NCBI RefSeq assembly: GCF_905475345.1
Contig: NC_066587.1
Coordinates: 4,277,070 to 4,341,069, forward strand
DNA length: 64,000 nt
Origin: Vespula vulgaris
Lineage: Eukaryota; Arthropoda; Insecta; Hymenoptera; Vespidae
Reading direction: 5' to 3'
The number at the start of each line of letters is the position of its first letter. Positions within the stretch are counted from its first letter, which is position 1. A program made the position numbers and the translations under genes. Shown one piece after another: positions 1 through 12,745 of this stretch. Under the pieces are notes generated by a model that searched no databases, had not been told where the DNA came from, and saw only the letters and a program-made list of their open reading frames with translations.

Positions 1-2413
1 TTGACTTAAATTTATACGAAGTGCTCGTGTTAGCTTTGTTAGCCAAATCTCGATGAAATATATATACCAAATGTCAAGCAATTATCCGTTGGTAAATCGA
101 AAAAACTGTATTTTTTAACTGATTGTTAGAATTCAGTTCGAGATACCGATGTAACAGAAATTGCTTGTATGTAGGTACTAGCGAACAAATTGATAATAAC
201 GTCGCTAATGTTTAGCGTGAAAATATATTGTGTTGATATCTTTTACTAACGTTTTAGGATAAATGTTGAAAAGGAAAGATTCGATGCAGATTTACTTATA
301 AAATAATAGCGAACATTACATTAAAACAGACCATATTGATGACGAATACGTTGAGATTTTAGATTTTATCGTTTCAAGACAACTTTGCTGCATTATTAGA
401 GACGCTCTATTTGCATTTGTCGGGGCCGGTGACAAGAAATCGAAACGTGATTTTTATTTTATGATGTAGTTAATTAATCAAACAATTCGAATTATTCCGA
501 CTAACGAACGTGGGATAGAAATAGAAATAAGAATGACTTTCCGCAGATGTTTCTTATCGTCCCTTTTATAAGCATAATCTAGGATTCTTATTGTTCGATG
601 AACAAAATCATGAATGTTCTTATTGAAAATAAGATTCATTTTTACGATACATATTTAAAATATTAAATATAAACGAATGAAAAAGGCGATTCTTACGACC
701 GGCCACCCCGTGTTCAGTTTCCCGAGTGAAATAATAACGAAACGAGAATAGCGTTGTAGTTTTTAAGTGTTTTTAGGAATGTATAGTATTCGCAAATGTT
801 TAGTAGGAGAAAAGATTCGTGGTATATTCTTATACCAGCACTTCTTCTTTCTCCCTATATTGCGATATCGATGGTGAATTTAACGTGCGAAAGTATATTA
901 TGAAATATCGTGTACAGATACGATCAAAGAAAGAGTCATATTCGTAAAAGAACGCAAAAAGAAGGAGATAATAATAAGAACTAATTAATGAAAAAAAAAA
1001 AAAAACGAAAACAGGAGAAAAAAAGAGAAAAGATAAGACAAGAAAAGAAAAGAAAAGAAAAGAAATACGAAAGTACTGTACTTACTGTTACTTACTGACA
1101 CTGATAACCGTAAGCGAAATACATAAGACGGGTCCTTGACTTTAGCCAATGAAATTATTCTCGATGATTTAGCTAAATGAATAAAATATGTCGTTCGATG
1201 TTTTGCTACTCCGCCTCGTTATGGAATGAGAAGATTGGGAGAAGGATGGAGAGTGTTAGATGAAACTAGATACAGACACAAATAGTAATAGTTAATATAT
1301 TATAAAGAAAAGAAATCACGCGTAATATTAATGGGACGTATTCCTGCGTTTATACGATTATTGGTTTTCAATGGCAAAAATGTGGATATACAGAACGGTC
1401 GTTTCAAGAAAGATATACTCTGTTACAAAATGCGAATAACAAATGTTTAACATAAACTGAATTTTAATATGAGCCTTTTGTAGATTGTAACTTTTATTCC
1501 CGTCCTATACATATGGAACCTGATTTAGTAATTAATTATGTTTGTATTTTAATAATTATCTTCTTTTTTTTATTCTAATTAATTATGACAATTCGTGTAA
1601 GTGATTTGTATGTATGTAGTCCTAATTCAAATTGGCCTCTTAATTCGCTCTTTTATATTCTTACATGGTCGATAAATCAGTGAAAGATCATTCCTATTTT
1701 ATCAAGAGTTGTCGGTAATTTGTAGAACTACTCGTTATACTGTTGGTAGGGTAGAAATTTCATACGAAAGTTCTGTCGATAAGATAGTAAATAATTAAAA
1801 ATGAATTGTTACATTACGATGTAATAAATTCAATGATAACAATAAATTGTTATTCTCTTCTTTTATAAGATATATGATATTAATCAATAACAGTGTTTTC
1901 TCTATAAAATGTACGAGCACTTCAAAGATATTGAATATCCTGTAATATGACACATAATCAATATCAAAAATAATATACATTTAAAGGAAGTAATAGAAGC
2001 ACAAGGCGAAAGGTTTGATCGATCGCTTGAAAATTGATTTATTTAAGTACTTTTCAAAATTACAAGTACTTATTCACTGTCCATAAAAATTCCATTGTGC
2101 GATTGCTGTTATTTTGAAAGGCTTATGTTTGCGATGCAAAGGAACAACAATCACGTGTAAACGATGTGCAAGTTAATTGGATTAAAGTGCTTTTAGAAAA
2201 CCACTTGGCAAACATACTCGTAAATACATACATGGACGCTCTATGTTGGTTGGTTGACACGCGCGCGCACTTTTACGAAGGGATATCGAAATTGTCGAGC
2301 AGCTCAAACACTCGAAATCCGTGTAGCGTGATAGTTCGATCTGTTCTTTATCTTTACAAGCATTGATTAAAATCATTGAAAGTTCATCAAGAAAAGAAAG
2401 AATAATAGATGAC
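1..2413. other. Gene-free upstream stretch
   Basis: No convincing coding exon, RNA gene or mobile element is visible on either strand. It is AT-rich, with an A-run near 990-1005 and a short AAAAG-type purine repeat near 1035-1065. Two overlapping short open frames at 2166-2415 show no family motif and are probably chance. The 5' part of the downstream GPCR gene (promoter, and a signal-peptide exon if there is one) should lie here, but I could not find it. Confidence 0.6.
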
Positions 2414-2606
2414 ATGGATACTCCAAAGATTTATCAAATAAACACGTAGGTATTTTATTTATACTTGAAAACAACTCATATTATAGATATTATTTCGCAT
2501 AATATTATTTTAGAATGGCGAAAGAAACGGAACGACTTTTGGCTGAACAAAAGAACATTTGCGAGCGACTCTTCAAAAATGGTGATTTTTGAAAAGTTTA
2601 CATTTT

Positions 2607-2655
<49 letters not shown>

Positions 2656-4791
2656 TAAAAAGAAAATAAAAAATCGTGATGACAACTGTCAACAAAAATA
2701 TTATACACGTGTAGGTAGTCAAAGTGAGGACGAGACAGGGATGAAAATGGAGAAAGAAATTTTGCAATGTTCTCCGACCTTCGATGGATTGCTGTGTTGG
2801 CCACGTACACTTGCTTCTCGCACAGCTACTCTCCCTTGTCCGAGATTAATTTTAGAAACGTCTTACGATTTATTTTTTTCTTCTTCGACACAACCTTTCA
2901 AAGAATCTACGGAAATATTGAACAACAAATCGAATATCTTGAAGGAATGGATCATTTCGTCCTTTAACACGTCTGCGATAGCAAGCAAATGCCTTGCTAA
3001 TGGTCAATGGTATATAAATGATGAAAGTACCGCTTGGAGTAATTATACTCTTTGTATACGTTCGAATAATCTAGATATAGAATATCTTTGGAATTGGAAA
3101 AATGTGAAATTGGAAAATATTTCGTTAGTGGGTGTAAGAATTTATATTTCTTTTATACAAATGTAGAATTGAACCATGTGAATGATTTTTAATTTTTGAT
3201 TGTTATATATGTTTTTTTTTCCTTTTTTCTTTTTTATTATATAGAAATGGTTACCGATAATTAAAACGGTATCTCAAATCGGATATGCTTCGTCCTTTGC
3301 AACATTGCTCGTTGCTATGACCGTTTTCACCATACTCAGGTTTGTATATATTTTTTATAAAATTTTTAAATTAGAATTTTTAATCAGATAGAATGTCGTG
3401 TCTTTATCTGTGATAGAAAGCTTAGAAATCCGAGAAACAGACTCCACATGCATTTATTCACGTCGTTCATGATGAGAGCGTTTATGGCTCTCCTCAAGGA
3501 ATGGGTCTTTATCGATGGTATAGGTTTGGCATGGGATGTAATTTTAGTTAACGATGATGGTGTTTTTATAAAAGAACGAAACGTAAGTATAATGAAACTG
3601 ATCCAGATCTGTGTTCTTTTTTTGATTTTTTTATTACAAAAATAATAATTACATACTTTGTTAATGGATTTTCAAACATAGACGTGGGCATGTAAAATTA
3701 TTACAAGTATGTGGCAGTACTTCATTGTAGCTAATTATGCTTGGATACTCATGGAAGGACTTTATCTCCACAATTTAATATTCTTGGCACTTTGTACTGA
3801 CACTACTGCGATTACTTCTTACATACTTTTAGGATGGGGTAAGGAATTTGTATTATGTATTAAAATATATATATATATATCTTTTTTATTTATTATCTAT
3901 TATAAATTTTTGGTAGGATTACCAGGTTTGGTAGTTATACCTTGGATAATAATTCGTGCAACTGTCGAGGATACTCTTTGTTGGACCATTCATCATAATC
4001 CTTCCTTTTTTCTTATCGTGAGAATACCAATAGTGATATCCATCTTAGTATGTATATTAAATAATAGTCAATTATAGAAATAGAATAATTTTTTTTTATT
4101 GAAGTATTATTTTTTTTTTGTTATATTACAGTTCAATTTTGGACTATTCGTTAATATCGTTCGAGTACTTCTTATAAAATTGAAGACGTCTGTACATTTG
4201 CAACATAAAAAAATGCAGTATAGGTGAGTTATCAATTATTATTATCAAGGAATTAAATTTGTATCAGTTGTTAAAAATGTAAATGTTTCACTGTGTTTTT
4301 GGTTAAATACATTTATACTCGACAATTTTAATTAAATAGAAGATGGGCAAAATCGACTCTGATTTTAGTACCATTATTTGGTGCTCATTATACCCTTTTT
4401 TTGGGACTTTCTTATCAAAAGGATAATCATATTGAATTGGTATGGTTATTTTGCGATCAACTATTCGCATCTTTTCAGGTATTTATTATTTCGATAAGAT
4501 TGTCTTTTCTTTTACAAATTTAGATGAAAAGTAATCCACTTATATGATTGATTTTATCTTTACTTTCAGGGAGCGTTCGTAGCTTTGTTGTATTGTTTAT
4601 TAAATGGTGAAGTAAGGGCAGAAGTTAGACGAGCGTGGAAGGCTCGACGTTCGAAAACGGATTCTCTTAGACCGATTCATTGTGATTTTTTGAAAATCTC
4701 GCAGAATCGAACGCGATGCGTTTTTCGTCGGCATGATTGCGATGAATTGAATTTTTCAGAAAGTACAACGAAACATTTATCTACTGTTTGA
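2414..4791 (+). CDS. Class B1 (secretin family) GPCR, parathyroid-hormone-receptor-like
   Basis: Ten coding exons join in frame: 2414-2445, 2514-2581, 2739-3133, 3245-3339, 3417-3582, 3682-3838, 3917-4047, 4132-4223, 4340-4478, 4570-4791 (about 498 aa). The extracellular domain carries the six family cysteines (C27, C44, C53, C67, C118, C139) with FDGLLCWP and NGQW motifs. The 7TM core includes RLHMHLF (TM2), EGLYLH (TM3), GWGLPG (TM4), LVPLFGAHY (TM6) and NGEVRAE after TM7. This is a plasma-membrane peptide-hormone receptor that would signal through G proteins. The TM2, TM3 and TM6 wording is closest to vertebrate PTH receptors and to the PTHR-like receptors known from some insects, rather than to DH31, DH44 or PDF receptors. 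The ligand cannot be told from sequence. No signal peptide is seen after the chosen start, so a 5' exon may be missing; the first two exons are the least certain. All introns are GT-AG. Confidence 0.88.
2610..2653. repeat. (TA)n microsatellite in GPCR intron 2
   Basis: An uninterrupted TA run of about 44 bases lies inside the intron between the second and third coding exons. The tyrosine-isoleucine open frames over it on both strands are artefacts of the repeat. Confidence 0.95.
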
Positions 4792-5302
4792 AAGTAATAT
4801 ACGTAACACTTTATTTACATACCCAAATCTAGTTATTATGCTGAATAGATAGTAAAAAAATTACACGTATATAAAAAATCACGATTTTTAGTATAAACAA
4901 ATTTATTTAAAAATGTGATATAAAGGTACGTGTAACGTTGTAGAATGATTGTTCTTATTATTGTTGTTGTTTAAAGGCATCGATTAATTACGTCGATAGA
5001 TTATCTTTGTAAAATTGTATACTTAATTTCTGTACCTATATACATATTTACGATTCGGCGTGTATCTCACGTTTTTATTTATTTGTGTAATTTCTCCTTG
5101 ATGAAGAAAAGTAAGAAAAATAAAAAAAGTGATTACCATTAGGAGAGTGATTAGAATAGATGAAAATTACGAAGCATGATTTGTAGATATACAAAAGCCT
5201 AAAGTGGAATAAAGGAAAAGGGGTTGTTTGTAGTCGTAAAGTAACGAAGTGTGAACTATCTCATGACACGGAATGAACTTGAAAAGGTGATGACGACTTC
5301 GG

Positions 5303-5386
5303 CACGTGTCATGAAAGCGTCCTCAATTTTTGATATAGGAAAAGGGTGCGTTAGGATGTGCACGTGTTTGTTCGATTCGACACGTG
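5303..5386. promoter_or_regulatory. Cluster of three CACGTG E-boxes
   Basis: CACGTG occurs at 5303-5308, 5361-5366 and 5381-5386, three copies in 84 bases of AT-rich DNA. This palindrome is the core site for MYC/MAX-type and CLOCK/CYCLE-type bHLH dimers. Whether it serves the GPCR, the bHLH gene or nothing cannot be told from sequence. Confidence 0.4.
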
Positions 5387-6286
5387 CCTTGACTAACCTC
5401 AGTAATTTTTAATTTCTTCTATGGACAAACCACAACACACGAATATGTAAATCGTTTAATGACATACTTTCGTCGTGTTTAAAATTTCTTTAAACATTCT
5501 GTTTTTTATACATTTTTGATCAAATATTAAATAGAACAAAATGAGAAAAAAATGAAATAGTTGATTAATAAAATACATTGATTAGTGCTTGCATTAAATT
5601 TTTATTATTATTTAAATAAATACTGAAATTATTATTAAAAAAGTATACATATCAGGTAAAAATGAGTCAGAGAATGGTAGGTAGAGGGAGAACGTATCTA
5701 CGCAACGAGTATGGATTTCTCCGAAGGATCAGGTGGCCAACGTGGCACATCTGCGTCCATAGTAATAATACTGAGAATCTTCTCGTAAAACGACAGCTCC
5801 TCGAAAGCTCGATAAAAGGGATGCTGTTGTCATTCAACATAGTTCTTTTAGTACAACGATCACGATCGAAAATCATACTTCAATGTTGTTGCATAATATC
5901 TTTTATTAAAACTATCGATGTCAGGAAATTCATCGATATTGTTTAAATCATTTAAATAAATTTTAAAGTGATATAATTATAAAGAAATTTAAACAAAAAT
6001 GAATGAGATTGAAATTTCAATCTGAGTGTTTTGCGCCATTGTTTCAATACAATCAAATAATTTTCTATTTGACGAGAAAATTTTGAATCATTATTGCAAC
6101 TTTAAAAGTAGAATGGCGTACGGAACGAAAGAAGGCGTGTACTCTCGCTAGATTCTCGGGTTCCCATTGGAAACGAAGGGATGCTGCGTTATCCCGACGA
6201 ATAGGAGGGAGTTCGAAGGTGGAAAGAGGGAGTACAGGGAGAGGCGTGGTTCGATAAGGAAAGGGGGGAGTTAGAGGTTGAAGAGA

Positions 6287-6291
6287 GAGAG

Positions 6292-6330
<39 letters not shown>

Positions 6331-6390
6331 GAGAGAGGGAGAGAGGAAGCGAGAGAGAGAAAGAGAGAGAGAGAGAGGGAGAGAGGAAGG
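6287..6390. repeat. GA-rich tract upstream of the bHLH gene
   Basis: About 100 bases of nearly pure GAGA repeat on the plus strand lie shortly before a region with the look of a transcription start. GAGA repeats can bind GAGA factor at insect developmental promoters; here that is inference. The serine-leucine open frames on the minus strand come from the repeat. Confidence 0.85.
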
Positions 6391-7618
6391 GAGAGTCTGA
6401 ATTGAGCATTTTCGACGACCGATAGTACAGATTCTGGTCCAGCTAACTTTGCTCAACTATCTTCAAGTAGTCTTCATCGAGTTCGTTCTACGAAAGGTTT
6501 CTCTTTTATTTGAGTTTAGTGTATTGTGTCTTTAAGATAACAAAGTGCTTGTTTTTCAAACAACGTATTGAAAGATTTTAGTGAAAGTGTTGTTCTAATC
6601 GAACTATAAGTTAGCTCAATTTCGTTCATTCACACAGGTGATTATCAATAATAACGATTAGATGTTTTCATTAATTTATTTTATTTACAATTTGCTTTTA
6701 CGATTTTTAATCGGCGTTTATCACAAATCGCGCAAATTTCTGTTTCAATGAGGTTCTAATTATTCAAAGGATATCTACTCACATACAATCTTCTTTTTAT
6801 TATCATTTAATTACGATCGTTTACACCATTTTTGTGATTAAATGATTAGTATCATATGAAGAAATACATATTGATCGAGTGTTAACAAAGAAAATTTGTA
6901 ACGAATGCGATGAATGTCGAATGTGAATTGATCGGTTTGAATAGATAGAAAAAAAAAGTAAAGCTCAATCCGCACCGAATCTCGTGAATTATTGAAGAAA
7001 GATGCGAATAGTCGGACATACGAATTGGCTGTTTACCGCAAAAAAATCGACTCGAACGAGACGCGAGGGTTGTTTTTTTGGTAAATAGTTAATGAAACCT
7101 TTAACCTTTTTTTCTGTCTTCTGTCCTTAACGTTAGATAAGACGAAAGAAAAAACGAGGAGAGAGGAAAACGTCGCACGTTTTTCGTCGCTCTGAATTAT
7201 ACAGTTTTGAGATCTTCGAAGACCAAACGAATCTCAATCGAATCTCGCAAAGGACCTTTCTTCCAAACGAATCTGGCAGTGAGAAATTTAAGATACCCTC
7301 GAGACTTCCTTTGCTCTTCTTTCTCCTCTACGATCGACTCTTCGCTTTTCCACACATTTATTCACCCCACAACGATTTTTCGGCAAATATTTGACGAACT
7401 CGTTCAGCCTGAGGTCTTCGCTAACATTCCAACATTCTATATTCGAATCCTTTCTTAGTTCTCTTTTGATGAGATTAGTAGATCAGTTATTTAATTACTG
7501 ACCTACTAATTTCATCGGAAAATTCTTACTGAAAATTCTAACATTAATTAGTGATCAACATAACAGATAATTTCCATAGATTTTTCTAAAAGTTAAGATT
7601 TAAAGAAAGTTTGAAAAA

Positions 7619-7792
7619 ATGAAAAATCTGGAGAAAACTTTCTCGATGTTCAGATTTCAATCGATGATGGAAAGAGGTGCGTTGCTACCAATCACCGACA
7701 GTTGCAAGCAAAATATTCAAGTACACAGAAGGTAAGAGCGTGTTAAAGGTGTCTTTTGGCTTTTTCATTTATTGCTTCATACTTGATTGAGA

Positions 7793-7838
<46 letters not shown>

Positions 7839-8494
7839 GAGATAATTCTCGAGTTCTAAACAGCAAGAATATCATAACGATTTTTGAAACTTTCGATCGG
7901 AGACAGAGAAAATTCTATGGCGAACGGTGGACATGGTGTCGTTGTCAATGGTGTGGGCGGTGGTGCTCCAGGTTCGGGAACCCTTTCACGGGAAGAAAGG
8001 CGCCGGCGTCGAAGAGCTACGCAGAAATATCGAACGGCACACGCGACGAGGTAAGGGCTCCTTCTCTCTCTATTATTTCAATCTAATATTTTATTTACTC
8101 CAAATTTTTTATTACAATTATAAAATTATTTTCGAAGAAAAAGTCCGCTAATCGATTAAAAATTTAATTATTAACGAAGTTGCTCGGATTTAAAACTTAT
8201 TATTTCTAAAATTATTTCTAATCATATCTATCAGATATGTGAAAGTTGTAATAATAAATATTTACACGTAATAATATACAATTACGAATGAAGAGATCTT
8301 TCACAAACGATTGGCAATCATTTCATAATTATAATCGCAGAGAAAGGGTCAGAGTTGAAGCTTTCAATTTGGCCTTCGCCGAGCTAAGGAAGTTACTACC
8401 GACTTTGCCACCGGACAAGAAACTTTCCAAGATAGAAATTCTACGACTTGCCATCTGTTATATCGCTTATCTCAATCATGTTCTCGAAGCGTAG
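7619..8494 (+). CDS. HLH4C: Neuronal bHLH transcription factor, NHLH/HEN family
   Basis: Three coding exons, 7619-7731, 7907-8050 and 8341-8494, join in frame to 136 aa, close to vertebrate NHLH1 (133 aa). The N-terminal half is short and includes a glycine-rich stretch (aa 45-62). A run of six arginines (aa 69-74) leads into the basic region with RTAHATRERVRVEAF (E87 and R88 contact DNA in this fold). Helix 1, the loop LLPTLPPDKKLSK and helix 2 with LRLAICYIAYLNHVL follow, and the protein stops right after helix 2, as in NHLH. The protein is nuclear, binds E-boxes as a dimer with a Daughterless/E-protein partner, and NHLH members act in differentiating neurons. A start at 7917 (MANGG) is possible; I chose 7619 because exon 1 is open, ends in a clean gtaaga donor and is in frame. 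A GA tract sits in intron 1. Confidence 0.9.
7790..7834. repeat. (GA)n tract in bHLH intron 1
   Basis: A GA dinucleotide run of about 45 bases lies inside the first intron of the NHLH-type gene. It is the second GA tract at this locus. Confidence 0.9.
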
Positions 8495-9250
8495 GGACGA
8501 TATAATATCTCAAGGACGTCACAAATTAAATTCATTTTTCGATTCAATCAACTTCTCGTTTACGATATTTTCACAAAGTTTGTTCATTGAAAGAATGACA
8601 AAAAAGGAAAAAAAGGAAAAAAAATGGCTTAGATAAAGGGTCAAGAGAATCAGGTCCCTGATAAAATTCGATTATTATATATAAATGATGGGGCTATGTG
8701 ATAGTATTTCATCGAATTATCACATTCAATCGCTCAAAGCTATCCAGTTACGAGGATTAGCGTTCGACCAGAATCGGAAACTATTTCGGCTTTCCTAATC
8801 CCTCGGGATCATGCTCTCTTCTCCCTTTTTAGCCAGTCTCTAGTCGAGTAACGCTGTTGTCCCTTTTACGCAGTGCGAACTTTTCCCTACATCTGTTCTC
8901 TAACGTAAGTGAAAAGAAATAGGATTATCGTGGAAGGCAACTTCACGCATCGTCGGACATCCATTTCGTTTTCGATTTCCGAATACTTTCTATCGTTCGT
9001 TCTTTTTTTTCGAATTCATTTAGAACCTGACGTAATCTATCGATCATTAATCAATTCTAATTAATTTCGATTCGATTCAATCCAATTATAATCAAATAAA
9101 TAAAATTGAATATAAATATATCCGTGAATGTATCTGATTCGATCATAACAAATTGTACGACGGTTTAAAAACATTTGAAATTTTATAGGGATTATTAATT
9201 TATTTATTTTTTTGTTATTTAATTTGTAATATTCATGCGTTAGAGATTAG

Positions 9251-9254
<4 letters not shown>

Positions 9255-9287
<33 letters not shown>
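9255..9287. repeat. (TA)n microsatellite
   Basis: TA dinucleotide repeat of about 33 bases in the intergenic region. Confidence 0.9.
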
Positions 9288-9294
<7 letters not shown>

Positions 9295-9366
9295 AGTCTT
9301 GCGAAAGTGGGTAATTTGTACAAATAAATTAAGGCTTACCAATAGCATGTATAAAACGGTGCAATG

Positions 9367-9367
<1 letters not shown>

Positions 9368-9419
<52 letters not shown>
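9368..9419. repeat. (TA)n microsatellite
   Basis: TA dinucleotide repeat of about 52 bases, about 80 bases after the previous one. Confidence 0.9.
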
Positions 9420-9421
<2 letters not shown>

Positions 9422-10173
9422 CATGTAGTATCTATTAATGAAATGAAAAAATATGCGCATTAATTGGCATTAAAAATAAATAATAACGAGATATAACATC
9501 GTTGGTCCAACTGATAGAATAAAACGAGCTGCAATACAAAGAAAAAAAATCCCTTCATCCCGAGTTAGTTTACATTCGGCATCCCCTCATTGATCGTGAG
9601 ACAATATAATCCTTATATATCGTTTTCTCGATAGAAGGAGGGACGCACAAGGAGGAGTTTTTAAAGTCATCTAGTTTATGTTTCGTAAATATTACAAGCA
9701 TCGTAGATCCTTGCGATTACATGTTTTTGTTTGGAATATGCACCGTCATCGTTCTCCTTTATTGCGATTATTTGAACTAAAAGATTAAACAATAAGATAG
9801 GAATTTTATTAATATATGAAAATGTGATAACATTAATAAATACGAATAAAGTGTACCTTTAATATTGTTTTATATCTGTGTTGGTCACAGACACTTCTAT
9901 AAGTTGACACATTATTATTTCTATAGTACCAAGTTCACTGAGTTGGAACATAACTTATCGAAGAAACTAGAACGCATTAGAATATTATCCTTCGAAGTCG
10001 CTTGACCGTCAACTCGGTTCGTGTCGTTATTACAAAGTATCATATTTCTTCATGTACATAATTTAATTTATTAATTCTATTGTTAATATCGTTGATCTGA
10101 TAATTCGATAATACAAGAGAATTAATTAAAAGAATTAGAAGACGCAAAGAGACCGAAAAAGGATATCTCGAAA

Positions 10174-11880
10174 ATGGATAAAAGTTCATCGAAGACCTTG
10201 AAGCATATTTTACGACCCTATCAAATTTTAAGTTGCATCCTCGGAATACGTCTTTTAAAATTTCCTTCTGGATGGACTAGTATCAAACTCAATGTGATTT
10301 ATTCCTCACTTCTTTTCGTGTTCCATATCCTTAGTTGGAAATATATATCGCCTAAACAACGAATGATGGAATTAAATAACTCTCAATTTTATTTTATGTT
10401 TTTCTTAAACAATCTCATAATTATTATTTCGATTTTCATAGGGTTACTTAAAGATCAGGTAAATCTTACGATTGTTTAGCATCATTTTTTTTAAAATAAG
10501 GTATAACTAATTATGCTTGTGAAATAATTTATAACAGTTATGGGAAAATTCAGTTAGAAGACTCGAAGAAATTGATAGGACTTTACAAGCACTTGGTTCC
10601 AATTCACGATTTCATAAGATTTATGTCCGAATGATAGTAGAATTGATATTCTCTGCAATTTTTTTCTTCTTTCTAATTTGTTTTGATGGATTTTATCTCA
10701 CAATTTCTATGGATTCCGAAATTTTAAAACCAATTATGCTCCTATTGATCGTTATTATACATGTATACGGTGAAATCGTTTCATCTACGGTAGCTATGGA
10801 TTTTTTGACAATGGTAAGGTATGTAATCAACGAATTTGTATGATCGCAGCTGATTCATAGTTTATTGAAATAATTTGAATTTTTGCGAATCGTAGGTGTA
10901 TTAAATCGGAAGTTGAACGAGCGAGTGATCTTCTAAGTGATATTAATGTTCTACCATCTACTTCTATCGCAGTGGAATTGATTAAATATAAACGAACTAA
11001 AAAGTCGTGTACAAAATTCATTAAAGTTCTACCATCGTCTCAAAGAATAAATTCACGTTTAAATGTTAGCAATCAGGAGATATTCAGAAGCAGACGATTG
11101 CTCCAAACTATTAGGTTTGTTAATTATTTTTTTCTTTGATAACAAACAAATAAATAAATAAATGAATTAATTACATAACTCATTATTATGACGATTATCT
11201 TAGGCAGATTCATCTGGAACTATACAAAGTGTCGAAAAATCTCAATGATCTTTATGGTATTCAAGTGTTTATAATAATCTGTTTGTACTTCTTTTACAAC
11301 ACGTGCTTTTTTTATAGTACATACATTAGCGCTAAAAAGTTTGAACGTACTCAAGACATTTTTCTTCAAGAATTGGGTTCAATCCCATATTTCTTCTTCA
11401 GTTCTATATGCAAAGTGGTCTTTATTAATTACACTTGCGACGAGACAACTCAAAAGGTATGTTTTTTGATAAGTGCAATAATAATTGTGAAAATGATAAA
11501 ACATTTTTTAGATGGAGAAAATCAATGAAATTATTTACACTTTTTATGCTGAAAATACAGATTACATAATACAAGAAGAGGTTCGTCTTATTTTTTTCAT
11601 ATCATTATAGATAATTTTGTGTAATCAATAATTTAACAAGATAGAAATCATTTTTTTCGCAGTTGAAAATGTTTACTTTGCAAATGGCACATTGTCAATC
11701 AACGTATTCCACTTTTGGTTTATATTCATTCAATCGAAAGTACATATACTCGGTTAGTATAATAAATAAATAAAAATAAGCATTATCGTAAATTTTAACA
11801 ATTCTATAAAACTCGTCGATTCTTTTTAGTGCCTTGGAGTGATGATGACATATTTAACTATTATGATACAAATGTCTTAG
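10174..11880 (+). CDS. Gustatory receptor D1 (type D)
   Basis: Seven exons: 10174-10458, 10538-10818, 10896-11114, 11204-11456, 11512-11580, 11663-11752, 11830-11880; 415 aa, a usual Gr length. The protein is a predicted seven-pass ligand-gated cation channel subunit with cytoplasmic N-terminus. An N-terminal helix (LRPYQILSCILGIRLL) precedes TM1 and TM2 in exon 1. Exon 2 gives TM3 and TM4 and carries IDRTLQALGS. Exon 3 is the long intracellular loop, and exon 4 (RQIHLELYKVSK) holds TM5 and TM6. The last exon encodes CLGVMMTYLTIMIQ (TM7), and the protein stops two residues later with almost no tail. It is most like the type B genes but diverged. All splice sites are GT-AG, including a normal acceptor before exon 5. 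It is the only intact D copy; the others are relics lying between later C and B genes. Ligand unknown. Confidence 0.87.
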
Positions 11881-12745
11881 CTGGTGTTAAAAAAGTGAAT
11901 AACAAATTTAAACATCATATAAAGGTTGGTCGCGTTGATAAGAAAAGGCTAGTCGTATTATCGATTTTCACAGAGGCATACTCAAAACACAGTCCATATC
12001 TACTAAAGTGATTAATTTTTCATTAATCTTTATACTTTGATCTTACAATATTGCTTTTAATATAACATTTTTTGCAACATGAATATAACAAAGTTTATCT
12101 ATTATTCGCATAATCGAATAGTTAATGTGATTGATTATATGATCATATAGATAATTTTTCTAATAGAATAAAATGAAACTAATATCGAAATGCATTTTGA
12201 TCATTTATCATTATCACCTATTATAGCGACCTTGATAAACATGTGTAACGTATAATTCTTTCTATAGTGTTTAAAATATCCTTCTCAATATTATTATCAT
12301 TATTCTTTTTATGTTAAAGATTCTTATTTTATTTTTATTTTATTAGGAATATAATAACAAAATATAATAGCAAAAGATATTGATATAATAATAAAAGATA
12401 TTGATTATAATAATTTAGTTAGATTATAATATTGGACCCATAATTGGATTCATAATTTCACTGTCTTAGACATCATTAGTAATCATTCAACATAACGATA
12501 GCAATCAGCGAAATGGATAGTATCGAATTAATGGGTTTCACAGCATCATACGTGGAAAACTCATATGCATTACCATAATATTCTTTAAAGACAGTTCATC
12601 GGAGATATTCTTTGTTGGAGTTTTATAAAATAAAAGAAGGAAACAGGGACAAGAGGAATAAAGACGTCGGTCTCCAATTATTTTATCTATTATCCAAATA
12701 AAAGTGATTTTATTGTTGACGATTAGAGAAGACGATAAAGTTACT
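11881..12745. other. D1 3' flank and type B upstream block
   Basis: The first about 130 bases after the D1 stop are conserved in the D relics further along and so belong to the duplicated module. The block at about 12490-12615 is similar to sequence found 100-270 bases upstream of every type B gene, with shared words such as atgcatta and catcggagatat. It is probably the promoter and leader of the broken B1 copy. Confidence 0.5.

Larger units (their letters stand above)
4792..7618. other. Intergenic region between GPCR and bHLH gene
   Basis: This contains the GPCR 3' flank, with possible poly(A) signals around 5117 and 5202. It also holds three CACGTG hexamers (5303-5386), a GA tract (about 6287-6390) and the likely promoter and 5' untranslated region of the bHLH gene. 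A cacag|gtgatt junction at 6637/6638 could be the donor of a non-coding first exon. The open frames at 5662-5946 and 7207-7458 have no recognisable motif and I do not call them genes. Confidence 0.55.
8495..10173. other. Intergenic region before the Gr array
   Basis: No gene was found. Two TA microsatellites are present, and an ATTA/TAAT-rich patch around 9035-9125 resembles a cluster of homeodomain-type sites, with nothing more to support it. The promoter of the first gustatory receptor should lie in the last few hundred bases. Confidence 0.6.

Noticed and set aside
2476..2767. Open frames with runs of tyrosine-isoleucine
   Set aside because: They come from the TA repeat in the GPCR intron.
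5662..5946. 94-residue open frame between the GPCR and bHLH genes
   Set aside because: No motif, no splice partners, and an equally long open frame on the other strand; probably chance or untranslated sequence.
6065..6456. Minus-strand open frames rich in serine and leucine
   Set aside because: They are the complement of the GA microsatellite and have no other content.
7207..7458. Open frame before the bHLH gene
   Set aside because: It has no recognisable domain, ATG context or link to exon 1; more likely 5' untranslated DNA.
10827..11021. Minus-strand open frame over D1
   Set aside because: Antisense shadow of D1 exon 3.
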